Below, piece by piece: positions 16,838 through 27,001 of a DNA stretch of 64,000 bases (the first letter of the stretch is position 1; each line of letters starts with the position of its first letter). Source of the DNA: Epilithonimonas sp042695135 (GTDB lineage Bacteria > Bacteroidota > Bacteroidia > Flavobacteriales > Weeksellaceae); NCBI RefSeq assembly GCF_042695135.1, contig NZ_CP170547.1:1240001-1304000 (forward strand), written 5' to 3'. Below the pieces are notes generated by a model, which saw nothing but the letters and a program-made list of their open reading frames with translations, was not told where the DNA came from and did not search any database. Both the position numbers and the translations under genes were made by a program.

Positions 16838-18298
16838 TTAGTAGTTCATCATCCAGTTGTTAAGATCGACTTCAGACGGAATATTTAGCTGTTTTCGCAA
16901 TCTGCTTTTCTTCATTTCAACACTTCTTACCGAGATATGGCTGAAAGTTGCAATCTCTTTGGTAGAAAAATTAAGCTTCAGGTGAGCACAAAATTTTAAT
17001 TGACCGCTTGTCATGTCGGGATAATTTGTCGACAATTTGTTATAGAAATCAGGATACACTTCTTTGAAGCGGCTCAGAAAAGATGAATCATTAGACTTTG
17101 CAAGTTCAAGAACTTCTGCAAAAGCATCATTTACTTTCAGCTCCATATCGTTAAGAACCTGTTCTTTTTCTAGAAGATATATTTTGGTTCGGTGTCTTTT
17201 TTTCCTTTCGTTCTTATATCTTTTAAAATATTTGATAGTAAGATATATTTTGACAATCACCAGCAAAGTGACCCCTATAATGATCAGGTAGAAGTTTTTG
17301 TACCAGCTTACTTTTTCATTGTCTATTATGTCCTTGGATATTTTATCCGTTTCTATTTTTTCTTTTTTCCTGATGATATCATACAACTCCTTAGATTTTT
17401 TTGCATAATAGCTGTATAGATTATCCTCACCCAATCTCTCGTATATCGTTGCAAGGTCGTCGTAAATATACTGAAGTCTGTAAATATCCTGTGCTTTCTC
17501 AAAGATGGGAAGTGCCTGTTTGTAATAGTAAATAGAGCTGTCCGTTTTGTTCATTTCCAGATAGGTATTGCCAATTCCATACAGTCCAAAAGCTTGATTT
17601 ATAGAGTCGTTTTCAGCTTTTGCAAGCAGATACGCTTTACGGCTGTATTCCAATGCTTTTGCGTGCTTATCAAGATCTATATAAGTATAACCAACGCTGG
17701 AGTATTGTATTGCCAGCCAGCCATCTCTTTTCTTTTTGTCTTTTATTCTCTTATAATATTCTACGCTTTTAAGATCATTTTTGATGGTTTTTTCCGGCGA
17801 TTCGTACTGTAGATTCATTATTTCGGATCTGCCGGCATAGATCTGACCCATGGAACTATAGAAATCGTCATTATTTTTGACCTGTTTGCAGTGTGACTCT
17901 GCATTTTTGCTGGTTTCGTAAGCTTTGTCAAAAAAACCAAGATAGGAATAAGCTAATGATTTGGCAATCAATGCCTGGACAGCATAGTAGTCGTCACTTT
18001 CACTATTTGCTAATTCCAGAAGTTTGTCGGCAGCTTCTAAGGCTTTCTGCTGCTCACCAAGTCCCAGATAGGCATTGATAATAGCTTTCAGCGATTTTGC
18101 TTTTCCTTGATAATAATCTGTTTTATCGGATATTTTATAAGTGTCTAAGCTTATTTTCAGAGCCTGATTTCTATCTGCAAGCTGGAAAGTCCTGCTGATA
18201 ATACTATCTATTGTTTTAGGTGTGTATTCCTGCGCTTTCGCTTTTAAAATGCACGAAATTAGCAGTAAAAATAGTATTAATCTTTTTATAAGTCCCAC
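16838..18298 (-). CDS. Membrane-anchored TPR protein with C-terminal LuxR-type HTH
   Basis: 486 residues of a Bacteroidetes-typical regulator. A signal peptide (about 1-22) is followed by a periplasmic TPR array (about 30-320, e.g. YYAVQALIAKSLAYSYLGFF, NQAFGLYGIGNTYLEMNKT). One membrane helix lies near 337-357 (FYLIIIGVTLLVIVKIYLTI), then a basic coiled-coil stretch, and finally a LuxR/GerE-like DNA-binding domain (about 430-480: TSGQLKFCAHLKLNFSTKEI, HISVRSVEMKKSRLRKQL). The layout suggests an outside or envelope signal read by the TPRs and passed directly to DNA, without a kinase. The gene is a lone unit; targets are not visible. Confidence 0.88.
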   Translation of the reverse strand: MGLIKRLILFLLLISCILKAKAQEYTPKTIDSIISRTFQLADRNQALKISLDTYKISDKTDYYQGKAKSLKAIINAYLGLGEQQKALEAADKLLELANSESDDYYAVQALIAKSLAYSYLGFFDKAYETSKNAESHCKQVKNNDDFYSSMGQIYAGRSEIMNLQYESPEKTIKNDLKSVEYYKRIKDKKKRDGWLAIQYSSVGYTYIDLDKHAKALEYSRKAYLLAKAENDSINQAFGLYGIGNTYLEMNKTDSSIYYYKQALPIFEKAQDIYRLQYIYDDLATIYERLGEDNLYSYYAKKSKELYDIIRKKEKIETDKISKDIIDNEKVSWYKNFYLIIIGVTLLVIVKIYLTIKYFKRYKNERKKRHRTKIYLLEKEQVLNDMELKVNDAFAEVLELAKSNDSSFLSRFKEVYPDFYNKLSTNYPDMTSGQLKFCAHLKLNFSTKEIATFSHISVRSVEMKKSRLRKQLNIPSEVDLNNWMMNY

Positions 18299-18399
18299 AG
18301 CGTTGATGTAGCGACAAAAATATTAAAAATTGCATGATAATCGCACATAAATATTAAATATTTGTGAATGAATGCCGGGTATTAAATTTTAGTTTTAAA

Positions 18400-18969
18400 T
18401 TAAGTTAAATAATTCCTTTTGCATTCGGAAAGAATATCAGGAAAGAAATTGTCAAAATAATATTGCAGTTGATCTTTGTTTTCCAAAAAAACATCAAAAA
18501 CCGGCAGATCTTTGTCAAGATATTTGGCCTTATTCAGTACATTTTGCATACTGAATTTGATTCCCTGATCTTGCCTGTAATTGGAAAGCCAGTCTTCTTT
18601 TTCCATCCTTATAAACATTCTTTTGTAATTCTCCGGCAGCCATTTTTCGTTTTCCCAAAGGATTTTATAAGCTTTTAAGGAATGTACTTTTAATTCTTCT
18701 TTTGTGTAAATATGAGCTGTGAAATAATCAAAAGCGACATCTACAAAAGCACCGGAATAGAGTCTCACCAAAGGACTGAATATCTTTTTGGCTTCTGAAA
18801 CGGCAGGATGAGAATCTGTAAAAGTGTCTATTGCCCGGTGGAGTTTTATCCCTTCCTGGATCTCCGGAGGAAAATTTTCCCTCTCATTATTTTTTATAAA
18901 ATCTGCAATCATATTGCCAACAAGCTGTCCGTTGGTAAATGAGAGAATCGAGTGGGCAAGGTAATTCAA
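18400..18969 (-). CDS. AcpH-like acyl carrier protein phosphodiesterase (DUF479)
   Basis: 189-residue protein of the AcpH family, which in E. coli removes 4'-phosphopantetheine from acyl carrier protein. The signature residues are present: NYLAHSILSF and GNMIADFIKN at the N-terminus and GIKLHRAIDTFTDSHPAV (His and Asp metal ligands, HD-like fold) near 42-60. The C-terminus has ALxN-like helices and LQYYFDNFFPDI. A role in ACP turnover would match the phosphopantetheinyl transferase at 45 kb, but the activity of Bacteroidetes members is unproven. It precedes radA on the opposite side of transcription flow: radA is upstream by 38 bases on the same strand and may be co-transcribed. Confidence 0.85.
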   Translation of the reverse strand: MNYLAHSILSFTNGQLVGNMIADFIKNNERENFPPEIQEGIKLHRAIDTFTDSHPAVSEAKKIFSPLVRLYSGAFVDVAFDYFTAHIYTKEELKVHSLKAYKILWENEKWLPENYKRMFIRMEKEDWLSNYRQDQGIKFSMQNVLNKAKYLDKDLPVFDVFLENKDQLQYYFDNFFPDILSECKRNYLT

Positions 18970-19007
18970 GTGAGAAGAGTTTAGTCTTATAAATTTACAT
19001 AATTAAT

Positions 19008-20351
19008 TTAGAATAATGATTCCACAAAATCTTCGATCTTGCTTATTTCTTCTACTTTTATCCCGAACTTTTTCTTTGGAAGTTTGTTGAGATTGGAAAT
19101 AAATATCTTCTCATAACCCAGTTTTTCAGCTTCTGTAATACGTTGCTCTACTTGTGCAACCGGACGTATTTCACCGCTCAAACCAATTTCTCCTGCAAAA
19201 CAATAGTGTTCGGAGATGGCAATATCTTCATTACTTGATAGAATCGAAGCGACAACTGCGAGATCCAAAGCAGGATCATCGGTTTTGATTCCGCCCGTGA
19301 TATTCAGGAAAACATCTTTTGAACCGAGTTGGAAACCGGCGCGTTTTTCCAGAACTGCCAATAGCATATTCAGCCTTTTGGAATCAAAACCAGTCGAGCT
19401 TCTCTGCGGCGTTCCATAAACTGCAGTGCTTACGAGAGCCTGAATTTCCAGCAACATCGGGCGGTTTCCTTCCAAAGTTACTGCCACTGAATTTCCGGAA
19501 AGCTCTTCAAATTTCTTGGTAATAAGAATTTCCGAAGGATTTTTAATTTCTTTCAAACCACTGGATATCATTTCATAAATTCCGATCTCGGAAGTGGAGC
19601 CAAAACGATTTTTGTTAGCTCTCAGCAATCTGAAAAGGTGATTTCTGTCGCCATCAAAGTTGAGGACAACATCTACCATGTGTTCCAGAACTTTCGGACC
19701 GGCAATCTGTCCGTCTTTGGTAATATGACCAACCAGAAAAACAGGAACATTATTGTCTTTGGCAAATTTGATGATCTCGTTGGAACATTCCCTGATCTGG
19801 GAAACCGTTCCCGGCGAACTTTCTATCAGCTGAGATTGCAAAGTCTGAATAGAATCAATTATGATGAAGTCCGGTTCCAGTTTTTTGGCTTCGTGAAGGA
19901 TTTTCTCCACGGAAGTTTCGGTGAACAGAAAACAATTGGGATTTTTAACTTCGGCTAATCTGTCTGCGCGCATTTTGATTTGAGATGCACTTTCCTCTCC
20001 CGAAACATAAAGAATTTTTTTCTTCATTTTCAAGGCGAGCTGAAGAAGCAAAGTTGATTTCCCGATTCCCGGTTCGCCTCCGATTAAAGTTACGGAACCG
20101 AGGACGATTCCGCCGCCCAAAACACGGTTCAGTTCCTCGGAAGGTGTTATGATTCTTGGTTCCTCAATAGTCTCAACTTCAATAATATTGATGATGGAAG
20201 ATTTGGACTTTGTAGCAATTGATTTTGTGGTTTTTTCCACGATCTCTTCTACTAACGTATTCCATTCGCCACAGGTTTTGCATTGCCCGTGCCATTGAGA
20301 ATATTGTGCACCGCAGTTCTGACAGAAATATAGAGTTTTGAGTTTTGCCAT
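19008..20351 (-). CDS. radA: DNA repair protein RadA
   Basis: 447-residue RecA-like ATPase that promotes branch migration during recombination repair. In order: an N-terminal four-cysteine zinc finger (CQNCGAQYSQWHGQCKTC, residues about 10-27), Walker A GGEPGIGKSTLL near 91, Walker B FIIIDSIQT, the RadA-specific KNRFG motif (RANKNRFGSTSEIG) and a C-terminal Lon-protease-like domain (DPALDLAVVASILSS, GLSGEIRPV). The length and order are exactly those of the family. Upstream of the AcpH-like gene by 38 bases and divergent from the FKBP isomerase. Confidence 0.98.
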   Translation of the reverse strand: MAKLKTLYFCQNCGAQYSQWHGQCKTCGEWNTLVEEIVEKTTKSIATKSKSSIINIIEVETIEEPRIITPSEELNRVLGGGIVLGSVTLIGGEPGIGKSTLLLQLALKMKKKILYVSGEESASQIKMRADRLAEVKNPNCFLFTETSVEKILHEAKKLEPDFIIIDSIQTLQSQLIESSPGTVSQIRECSNEIIKFAKDNNVPVFLVGHITKDGQIAGPKVLEHMVDVVLNFDGDRNHLFRLLRANKNRFGSTSEIGIYEMISSGLKEIKNPSEILITKKFEELSGNSVAVTLEGNRPMLLEIQALVSTAVYGTPQRSSTGFDSKRLNMLLAVLEKRAGFQLGSKDVFLNITGGIKTDDPALDLAVVASILSSNEDIAISEHYCFAGEIGLSGEIRPVAQVEQRITEAEKLGYEKIFISNLNKLPKKKFGIKVEEISKIEDFVESLF

Positions 20352-20439
20352 TCTGCTAAGTTCAAGAAAAATTTTGGAAAAGAAAAAAATTAAAAAGAAG
20401 TTTTATTTGGAAATTTCGATCACTTAAATTTCAAAAGCT

Positions 20440-20447
20440 TAATTTTG
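20440..20447 (+). promoter_or_regulatory. -7 box of the FKBP gene
   Basis: TAATTTTG, a TAnnTTTG match, 59 bases before the ATG at 20507. The -33 element is not obvious. Confidence 0.45.
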
Positions 20448-20506
20448 TTGATGATATATCTTATTAATGATAACATCAAAAAATTGTAAAATTTAAATAA
20501 TTTAAA

Positions 20507-21007
20507 ATGGCATTAGACAAAAATCATGTAGTGACTTTAAAATATGTTCTGCATACTAATGATGAAAATGGAGAGAAGGTGTTTGTAGAAGAAACTTCGT
20601 CAGAAAACGCTCTAACATTTCTTTATGGCGTAGGAATGATGATTCCTAAATTCGAAGAAGAAATAAAAAATCTGGCTGTCGGAGATCAAAAATCTTTCGA
20701 AATTGCGCCGGGCGAAGGTTACGGAGAAAGAGATCCTGAAGCAGTAACGCAATTGCCTTTGGATATGTTCCAAGGCCAGGAAATGCCGCCGGTTGGAGCA
20801 GTTTTGCCTCTTTCTGACAATCATGGGAATAATTTTCAGGCAATGGTTTTGGAAGTGACTCCGGAAGCTGTTGTCGTAGATCTTAATCATCCAATGGCAG
20901 GCAGAAGCTTGTTTTTTGATGTAGAAATCCTGAATGCACGTCCGGCAACAGAAGAAGAATTAGCGCACGGTCACGCTCACGGCGAAGACGGCCATTCCGG
21001 ACATTAA
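20507..21007 (+). CDS. SlyD-like FKBP-type peptidyl-prolyl isomerase
   Basis: 166-residue prolyl isomerase and chaperone. It opens with NHVVTLKYVLHTNDENGEKV, then FLYGVGMMIPKFEEEIKNLAVGD (FKBP core) and PGEGYGERDPEAVTQLPLDMF, which leads into the insert-in-flap chaperone domain (about 70-130). VVDLNHPMAGRSLFFDVEI closes the FKBP fold. The C-terminus is His-rich (HGHAHGEDGHSGH), as in SlyD proteins that bind nickel and other metals. There is no signal peptide, so it acts in the cytoplasm. It has its own promoter and terminator. Confidence 0.94.
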   Translation: MALDKNHVVTLKYVLHTNDENGEKVFVEETSSENALTFLYGVGMMIPKFEEEIKNLAVGDQKSFEIAPGEGYGERDPEAVTQLPLDMFQGQEMPPVGAVLPLSDNHGNNFQAMVLEVTPEAVVVDLNHPMAGRSLFFDVEILNARPATEEELAHGHAHGEDGHSGH

Positions 21008-21032
21008 TAAATATTTCTTCTTAAATGATATA

Positions 21033-21063
21033 AAAAAGTACTCAAAAATTGAGTACTTTTTTT
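21033..21063 (+). terminator. Terminator of the FKBP gene
   Basis: AAAGTACTCAA and TTGAGTACTTT pair around AAA, with flanking A and T runs; it could work in both directions. Confidence 0.9.
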
Positions 21064-21100
21064 GAACTCGTTCAGCAAATTTAATTATTTAAAAAAACAA

Positions 21101-21125
21101 AAAAGCTCCCAAATTCGGGAGCTTT
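21101..21125 (-). terminator. Terminator of the frameshifted M4 protease gene
   Basis: AAAGCTCCC and GGGAGCTTT flank AAATTC. The same hairpin recurs at 24071-24096 after the second protease gene. Confidence 0.9.
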
Positions 21126-21144
21126 GATTATTATTAGGAAAAAA

Positions 21145-23921
21145 TTATTTCTTGATAAATTTCTGTGTAGATTTTACACCTTCTTTACTTGTCAATTCCA
21201 AAACGTAGTTGCCGGAAGTCAATTGTTGAGCATTGATCTTCTTGTCAGCAGATTTGCCTGTCAAAACAACCTGTCCTGCAACATTGTAAATCTGATAAGA
21301 TAATTCGCTGGAATCCTTAGATTGTATGTTGATGACATCCTTTACAGGGTTTGGATAGATGACAGTCTGGTTTACTTTATTAACATCAGATACAGCTAAC
21401 ACCACATCCTGAATATTCAAAGAATAATCTTCTACTTGCCCGTAAGTGATAGTAGAACAAGAGGTTGGCGTCTGGCTATATGCAGCCTGAACTCTGATTC
21501 TCACTGTTCCGGTTGCTGCAGTTGATGGAATTGTAAATGTTCCGGTAACGGTAGCTGCAGAAGTGGCTGTAGTTTGAGACCATGCAGTTTCTCCAGTATC
21601 GGTAAATAAACCATTGTTGTTATAATCAGCATATAATCTGTATCGCAAAGGATAAACAGTTCCGGACCAGTAAGGCGTTACAGTAATTGTGTATTGAGAT
21701 CCTTTGGTCACGTTTGTAGACAGGTAAGAAAAATCTTCATAGCCTGTGCTTCCAGTACTCTGGTTGTCAATAGTATTCAGTTTTACATTTTGAATCTTCA
21801 TGAAGCTTGTGTTAGAAGCCTGTGAAGTACAGTAAGTGTTTCCTGTTGCTAATGTGTTTATGGTAACTTCATTGCTGAAACCTGATTTGTTACCAGCTTC
21901 ATCCTTAGCTTCGACTTTAAATTTATAAGCTGTGGAAGCTGTAAGGCCTGTTACATAATATGAAGTTTTATAAGTCGATCCAAGCAAAACATTGTCCTTA
22001 TAAACATTATATCCGTCTAAAGCAAAATTATCGGTAGAGCCTGTCCATGTAAGGTATGTTGAAACATTGGTTGTGGAAGTTGCAGCTAAGTTAATTGGAG
22101 TGGTAGGTGCAGTTGTATCGGTTCCGTTAGGGTTATATTTTGTCCCTAAGCCTACAGCATAAAAGGCATCCTGAGTTGCAATAGCTTCCGGCGAATCTGC
22201 TCCGTATAAATCCACGGCAGCCTGCATTCCGAAATTTCTTGCGTTGATATAAGTAGAGTTTGCAGACAGATAAGCTGTCTCCAGACGGTAAACTATTTTC
22301 GCCGCCTTCTCGAATCCGATTCCTGTCACACTATATGATTTTCCGATATCATTGGTTCCGGTTTTTCCTTGCACAAGAACATAGTACCAATGGTTCAAAA
22401 CACCACTGTTGGTGTGTACACCACAATAGTCATTGGTATTCTGATCTGGTGTTACACATCCTTCGGCCGTAGTTGCGGGAATCCAGTTTTCTCCGTGATA
22501 AGTATCCGGCTGACCGGCAGATTTGGGATTGCTCATCGATCTTAGATAAAATGGAGAATAGAGAGTAATATCTTCACCGATTGCAAAAGCCTGTTTACCT
22601 GGTAAATAGGTATGTTCTACAACCGATCCCCAGATGTCTGAAAGGCCTTCGTTCATTGCGCCGGATTCTCTCTGATAGGCAAGGGCAGCACTAGATGCAC
22701 AAACGCCGTGACCCAATTCGTGGGCTGTTACGTCAAATGCTGTTAAAACATTGAAGTTGGTTGTTCTGTCTCCGTCTCCATAAAGCATATATGATCCAGA
22801 CCAGTAGGCGTTATTTACATTATTTCCGTAATGAACGTAGCTTTTAAGAAGCGATCCATTGTTGTCATAACTATCTCTGTTGTGATAAGTTTTAAAATAA
22901 TCGTAAGTTTTCTCGACTCCAAAATGGGCGTCCAATGCTGCGTTATCAAAAGTAGAATTATCAAATTCTGTAGCAGTCCAATTGTTGTCAACATCTGTAA
23001 AATCGACTGCGCCAGTCAGAGCAGTGCTCTTTTTTACGTTATAAGTTCTTACACCGCTTCCTCTTGTTATATCATAAAGAATATACTCTGTACCGGCAGT
23101 AGAAAGAGAAGTTTCTATTGATTGGCTGCCGCTGTATCTTGTTGCTGCATTGGCAGGTACAAGTTTGGAAATGGTGTTTTTAAGATTAGAATCTTTAAGA
23201 TCAGAAGTTATTTTGTCGGTATCAATTTCTTTTTTTAATATATTTTCTGTTGCATGTTTATAATAGCATCAGACAATAATATTTTTCCGGTAGCAGCATC
23301 CACATAGATATAAGCTCTGCTCATAGGCTGGGAAGCAAAAACATCAAATTTATAAGCTAAAGTCAGTTTGTAACTTTCGTCCACCTGTTGTAGCGGAAGA
23401 AGCACCAATTCGCCGGTCGGCTTCTTGTAATTGTCAACGTTGTTGTCCGTATCATCCCACATATATTTTTGAGCTCCAACACTTTGGATGGCTCTGTCTA
23501 ATGCCGTTTGCGAAGAGATGCCCGGAGATGTATTTACATTAGCTGTAGAAAAAATCTCACCATTCATATTGGTAAGATTCCCACTTTTGTAATGTAAGTT
23601 ATAAATCCCAAATTCAACTTTTACGTTGTTGTAATAAAGCTGGTATTTTTCATCTAAGAATTTTCCCGCCGCATCTTTTTCTGTTTTAATAAGCCTGAGT
23701 TCTGCCTGAGAAGGAAGATTTAGAACATTTTTAAATAATTCAGCTTTTGAAACAGCCTTTAAGTTTGCATTGTCTTTAAAAGTCACCAGACTTATATTTC
23801 CATTTTTCTCCGTGATTTTTTTATCAACGTATTCCTGCGCATAGATATTGGAACAAATGCCAATAAACCCTAAAACTCCAATGTTGAGTAAAGTTTTTTT
23901 CATATAATAGATTTTTTTCAA
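21145..23921 (-). pseudogene. Secreted M4 (thermolysin-like) metalloprotease, one-base frameshift
   Basis: One protease gene in two frames. The upstream part (23235-23921, 228 residues) has the signal peptide and the FTP/PepSY propeptide and ends early after SDAIINMQQKIY. The catalytic part continues in another frame with KHATENILKKEID and runs to the stop at 21145. The total of 2777 nt is one base short of whole codons. Comparison with the intact neighbour places the missing base at 23257-23259, where a run of three T (four expected) lies. The remainder is complete: FDVTAHELGHGVCA (zinc motif), GAMNEGLSDIWG (third ligand), CGVHTNSGVLNHWYY (catalytic His), an FN3 domain, a GEVED domain and a T9SS sorting domain (VIYPNPVKDVINI to FIKK). 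It is either a true null mutation or an assembly error. Confidence 0.85.
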
Positions 23922-24070
23922 GCATCTAAATTAATTAAAATTTTCAAAATAATGATGAATTGTATTGATAATTTTTATTAATATTGGTATTATATTCGTG
24001 ATATGATAAAATTTTCAATTTAATTTTGGCATTCTTGCATCATGACGTCTTGCTGAAAAAACATGTATAA

Positions 24071-24096
24071 AAAAAGCTCCCAAATTCGGGAGCTTT
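24071..24096 (-). terminator. Terminator of the intact M4 protease gene
   Basis: AAAGCTCCC and GGGAGCTTT around AAATTC, identical to the hairpin at 21101-21125. Confidence 0.9.
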
Positions 24097-24115
24097 CATT
24101 TATCACCAATTTAAA

Positions 24116-26860
24116 TTATTTCTTAATAAATTTCTGAGTTGTTTTTTCACCTTGTTTATTGATTAGTTCAAGGATGTAGTTACCTTCAGATAATCTTTGT
24201 GCATTAATTTTATTATCAGAAGTTTTTCCATTCAAGACGACTTGTCCGGCAGTATTATAAACCTTATAATTAAACTCCGAAGAATTTTTAGATTTAATAT
24301 TAATAATATCTTTAACAGGATTTGGATAAACAAAAGTTGCTGAAGAAGAATTAATATCAGAAACGGCCAATGTTTTTTTAGCTATAAGTGTATAATCTTC
24401 AACCTGACCATAAGTGAATGCTTCGCAGCTTGTAGGAGAGCCATTGTATTTCATAGAAACTCTCATTACCAATGGCGTGTCAAATGTAACATTTGCCGGA
24501 ACAGTAATATTTCCTGTTGCCGGAGTCGTTTTGGTTGCGGCTATTGTCAAAGCTTTTTCATTAGCATCAGCAAAGTCACCATCTGCGTTCCAATCTACAA
24601 AGACAGAATATCCCTCACTGTAGACCGTGCTTGTCCATACCGGCGTGATGCTGATCTGGTAGGTTTTATTATCAGAAACCTCTGTAGAAATATTGGTAAA
24701 GTCTTCGTATCCTGCAGTTCCTGTGCTTGTGTTATCAATAGTTCCGAAAACAACTCTTTTGATTTTCTCATCATTTGTATTTGTACTTTGTGAAGCACAA
24801 TATTCTAATTGATTGGTTGTTGTCACATTCACAATGTTACTTTCTGCAGAGATGTTATTATAAACATCAATCGCTTTCACTTTGAAGTCATAATTTGTAA
24901 GTCTCGTAAGTCCTGTTGCCTTGTAAGTTAATGCAGACGTTCTTCCGATTTCGGCACCATCTTTATAAATGATGTATCCACCCATTTCTTCATTATCAGT
25001 AGAAGCATTCCATACAAGGTTGACACTTGTTCCTTTGATGTTGTTTGCTGCAAGATTTGTAGGAACTGTAGGCGGCGTTGTGTCCGGTGTTGAAAGGTAT
25101 TTGTAACCTACGCCAACTGCATAAAAAGCATCTTGGGTTGCGATCATTTCCGGAGAGTTCAGGCCGTATAATTCTGTGGCAACCTGTATTCCAAAATCTC
25201 TTGCATTTTTGTAATTGGAATTGGCTGTCAGATAGGTGCTTTCTAATTTGTAAACAATTTTTTCCGCTTTTTCCCAGCCGATACCGGTTACATTGTAAGA
25301 TTTTCCAAGATCGTTAGTCCCGGTTTTTCCCATTACCAAAATATAAAACCAGTGGTTCAGAACACCGCTGTTAGTGTGTACGCCACAATAGTCATTTCCG
25401 AAGCTGCCTCCGATTGGCGTTGTGCAGCCTTCTTCTACAGTTGCTGCTTTCCAGTTGGTTCCATGATAAGTATCTGGCTGTACAGAATATGCAACTTTCG
25501 GATTGCTCATTGATCTCAAGTATCCGGGAGCTGCTTTTGTAATATCTTCACCAATTAAGAAATTCTGTTTTTCCGGAGCATAGGCATGTTCTACAATAGC
25601 ACCCCAAATATCAGAAAAGCCTTCGTTCATAGCTCCGGATTCTCTTTCGTAGGCCAGATTTGCAGTATATTCACACACTGCGTGTCCTAATTCGTGGGCA
25701 GTAACATCAAATCCTGTCAAAGGTTTGAAAGTTGTAGCGCCGTCGCCATAGATCATTTCTGTCCCGGACCAGCCTGCATTTTCGTAGCTGCTGCCGTAAT
25801 GCACATAGCTTTTCAGTACCGCACCATTGTTGTCGTAGCTGTTTCTGTTAAAATTTGTCTTGAAATAATCATACGTTTTTTCAACACCCAAATGGGCATC
25901 TAATGCCGCATTGTCAAAGGTAGAATTGTCATATTCGGCAGCGGTCCAGTTGTTGTCTGTATCTTTGAAATCTACAGCACTGCTTATTGTAGATGATTTT
26001 TTCAGATTGTAGGTCTTTACGCCATTGCCTCTGGTAGCATCTTGCAAAACATAAGAACCTGATACCAATGTGGTTTCGATAGATTTGGTTCCGCTGTATC
26101 TCGTTTCTGCACTTCCTGTAGCGAAAAGAATTGGGAATGATTTTTTCTCAGATTTTATACTGATTGGTTCCTGTTTGTCTGTTTTTACCGGGATTACATC
26201 GTCATTAGTATGTTTTAAAACTGCATTAGAAAATACAATTCTTCCTTCTAAAGCATCTACGTATATAATCGCTCTGCTGATTGGCTCTGCTGCGTAGATA
26301 TCAAATTTATAAACCAAAAGCAGGCTGTATTTTCCTTTTCCGGTTTCTACTGGTAACAGAACTAGTTCGCCAGTTGGTTTTTTATAGTTGTTATTTGCTA
26401 TGTAGTCTGCGTCTTCCCACATGTATTTTGAAGCATTCACAGACTTCAAAGCATTTGCAAAAGCTTCCTGATTTGAAATCCTTGGAGATGTTACTGCATT
26501 TTCTGTGGAGAAAATATCACCATTCATACTGGTGAGTTTTCCGCTGTTGTAATGAAGATTATAGCTCCCGAATTCTACCTTCAGATTGTTATAATACATC
26601 TGGTATTTTTCATCCAGAAATTTTCCGTCCTGGATGGTTTGAGCTAATCTCAGTTCAGTATTTGGAGACAAACTGAATAAATCAGAAAATAGTGATTTTG
26701 GAGAGACAGATTGTAATGCATTTGTATTTTTGAATGTAATCAAGCTGATGTTGCCTTTGTCATCAACAATTTTTTTATCTATGTATTCTTGTGCATTTGC
26801 AGAATAGTTAAGTCCCAACAATCCACACAATATACCAATTCGTAAAAGTTCTTTCTTCAT
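24116..26860 (-). CDS. Secreted M4 metalloprotease with T9SS sorting domain
   Basis: 914-residue thermolysin-family zinc protease. Domains in order: signal peptide (1-23), FTP and PepSY propeptide (about 30-215), M4 catalytic domain (about 255-590), FN3 domain (about 597-685, opening DTTPPTVPTNLAANN), GEVED domain (about 690-830) and a C-terminal type A sorting domain (about 838-914, FVYPNPVKDIINIKS to FIKK) that directs export by the type IX system. Zinc ligands are in HELGH (389-393) with Glu413 in GAMNEGFSD; the catalytic His lies in CGVHTNSGVLNH. It is the upstream member of a tandem pair with the frameshifted copy. The secretion machinery parts PorU, PorV and GldJ are encoded 22-27 kb away. 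Confidence 0.95.
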   Translation of the reverse strand: MKKELLRIGILCGLLGLNYSANAQEYIDKKIVDDKGNISLITFKNTNALQSVSPKSLFSDLFSLSPNTELRLAQTIQDGKFLDEKYQMYYNNLKVEFGSYNLHYNSGKLTSMNGDIFSTENAVTSPRISNQEAFANALKSVNASKYMWEDADYIANNNYKKPTGELVLLPVETGKGKYSLLLVYKFDIYAAEPISRAIIYVDALEGRIVFSNAVLKHTNDDVIPVKTDKQEPISIKSEKKSFPILFATGSAETRYSGTKSIETTLVSGSYVLQDATRGNGVKTYNLKKSSTISSAVDFKDTDNNWTAAEYDNSTFDNAALDAHLGVEKTYDYFKTNFNRNSYDNNGAVLKSYVHYGSSYENAGWSGTEMIYGDGATTFKPLTGFDVTAHELGHAVCEYTANLAYERESGAMNEGFSDIWGAIVEHAYAPEKQNFLIGEDITKAAPGYLRSMSNPKVAYSVQPDTYHGTNWKAATVEEGCTTPIGGSFGNDYCGVHTNSGVLNHWFYILVMGKTGTNDLGKSYNVTGIGWEKAEKIVYKLESTYLTANSNYKNARDFGIQVATELYGLNSPEMIATQDAFYAVGVGYKYLSTPDTTPPTVPTNLAANNIKGTSVNLVWNASTDNEEMGGYIIYKDGAEIGRTSALTYKATGLTRLTNYDFKVKAIDVYNNISAESNIVNVTTTNQLEYCASQSTNTNDEKIKRVVFGTIDNTSTGTAGYEDFTNISTEVSDNKTYQISITPVWTSTVYSEGYSVFVDWNADGDFADANEKALTIAATKTTPATGNITVPANVTFDTPLVMRVSMKYNGSPTSCEAFTYGQVEDYTLIAKKTLAVSDINSSSATFVYPNPVKDIINIKSKNSSEFNYKVYNTAGQVVLNGKTSDNKINAQRLSEGNYILELINKQGEKTTQKFIKK

Positions 26861-26960
26861 ATATAAATATTAATTTTGTTGCTAAAATAGGGAATTTTTA
26901 ACAAAAATTTAAAAAATTGGCATTAAGATTATATTGTTTTTATTTAAATCCGTTAAAATA

Positions 26961-26990
26961 AAAATCCCGATAAATTTTACCGGGATTTTA
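26961..26990 (-). terminator. Terminator of the dipeptidase gene
   Basis: AAAATCCCG and CGGGATTTT pair around a 12-base AT-rich loop. Confidence 0.85.
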
Positions 26991-27001
26991 TAATTGATTT
27001 A

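Noticed and set aside
22933..22935. TTG start for a separate 596-residue protease
   Set aside because: Coding sequence homologous to the neighbour protease continues upstream in the same frame to 23257; the TTG encodes an internal Leu.
23235..23260. Programmed ribosomal frameshift in the M4 protease
   Set aside because: No slippery heptamer or downstream structure is evident, the intact neighbour has no shift, and two other genes nearby show the same kind of one-base loss.
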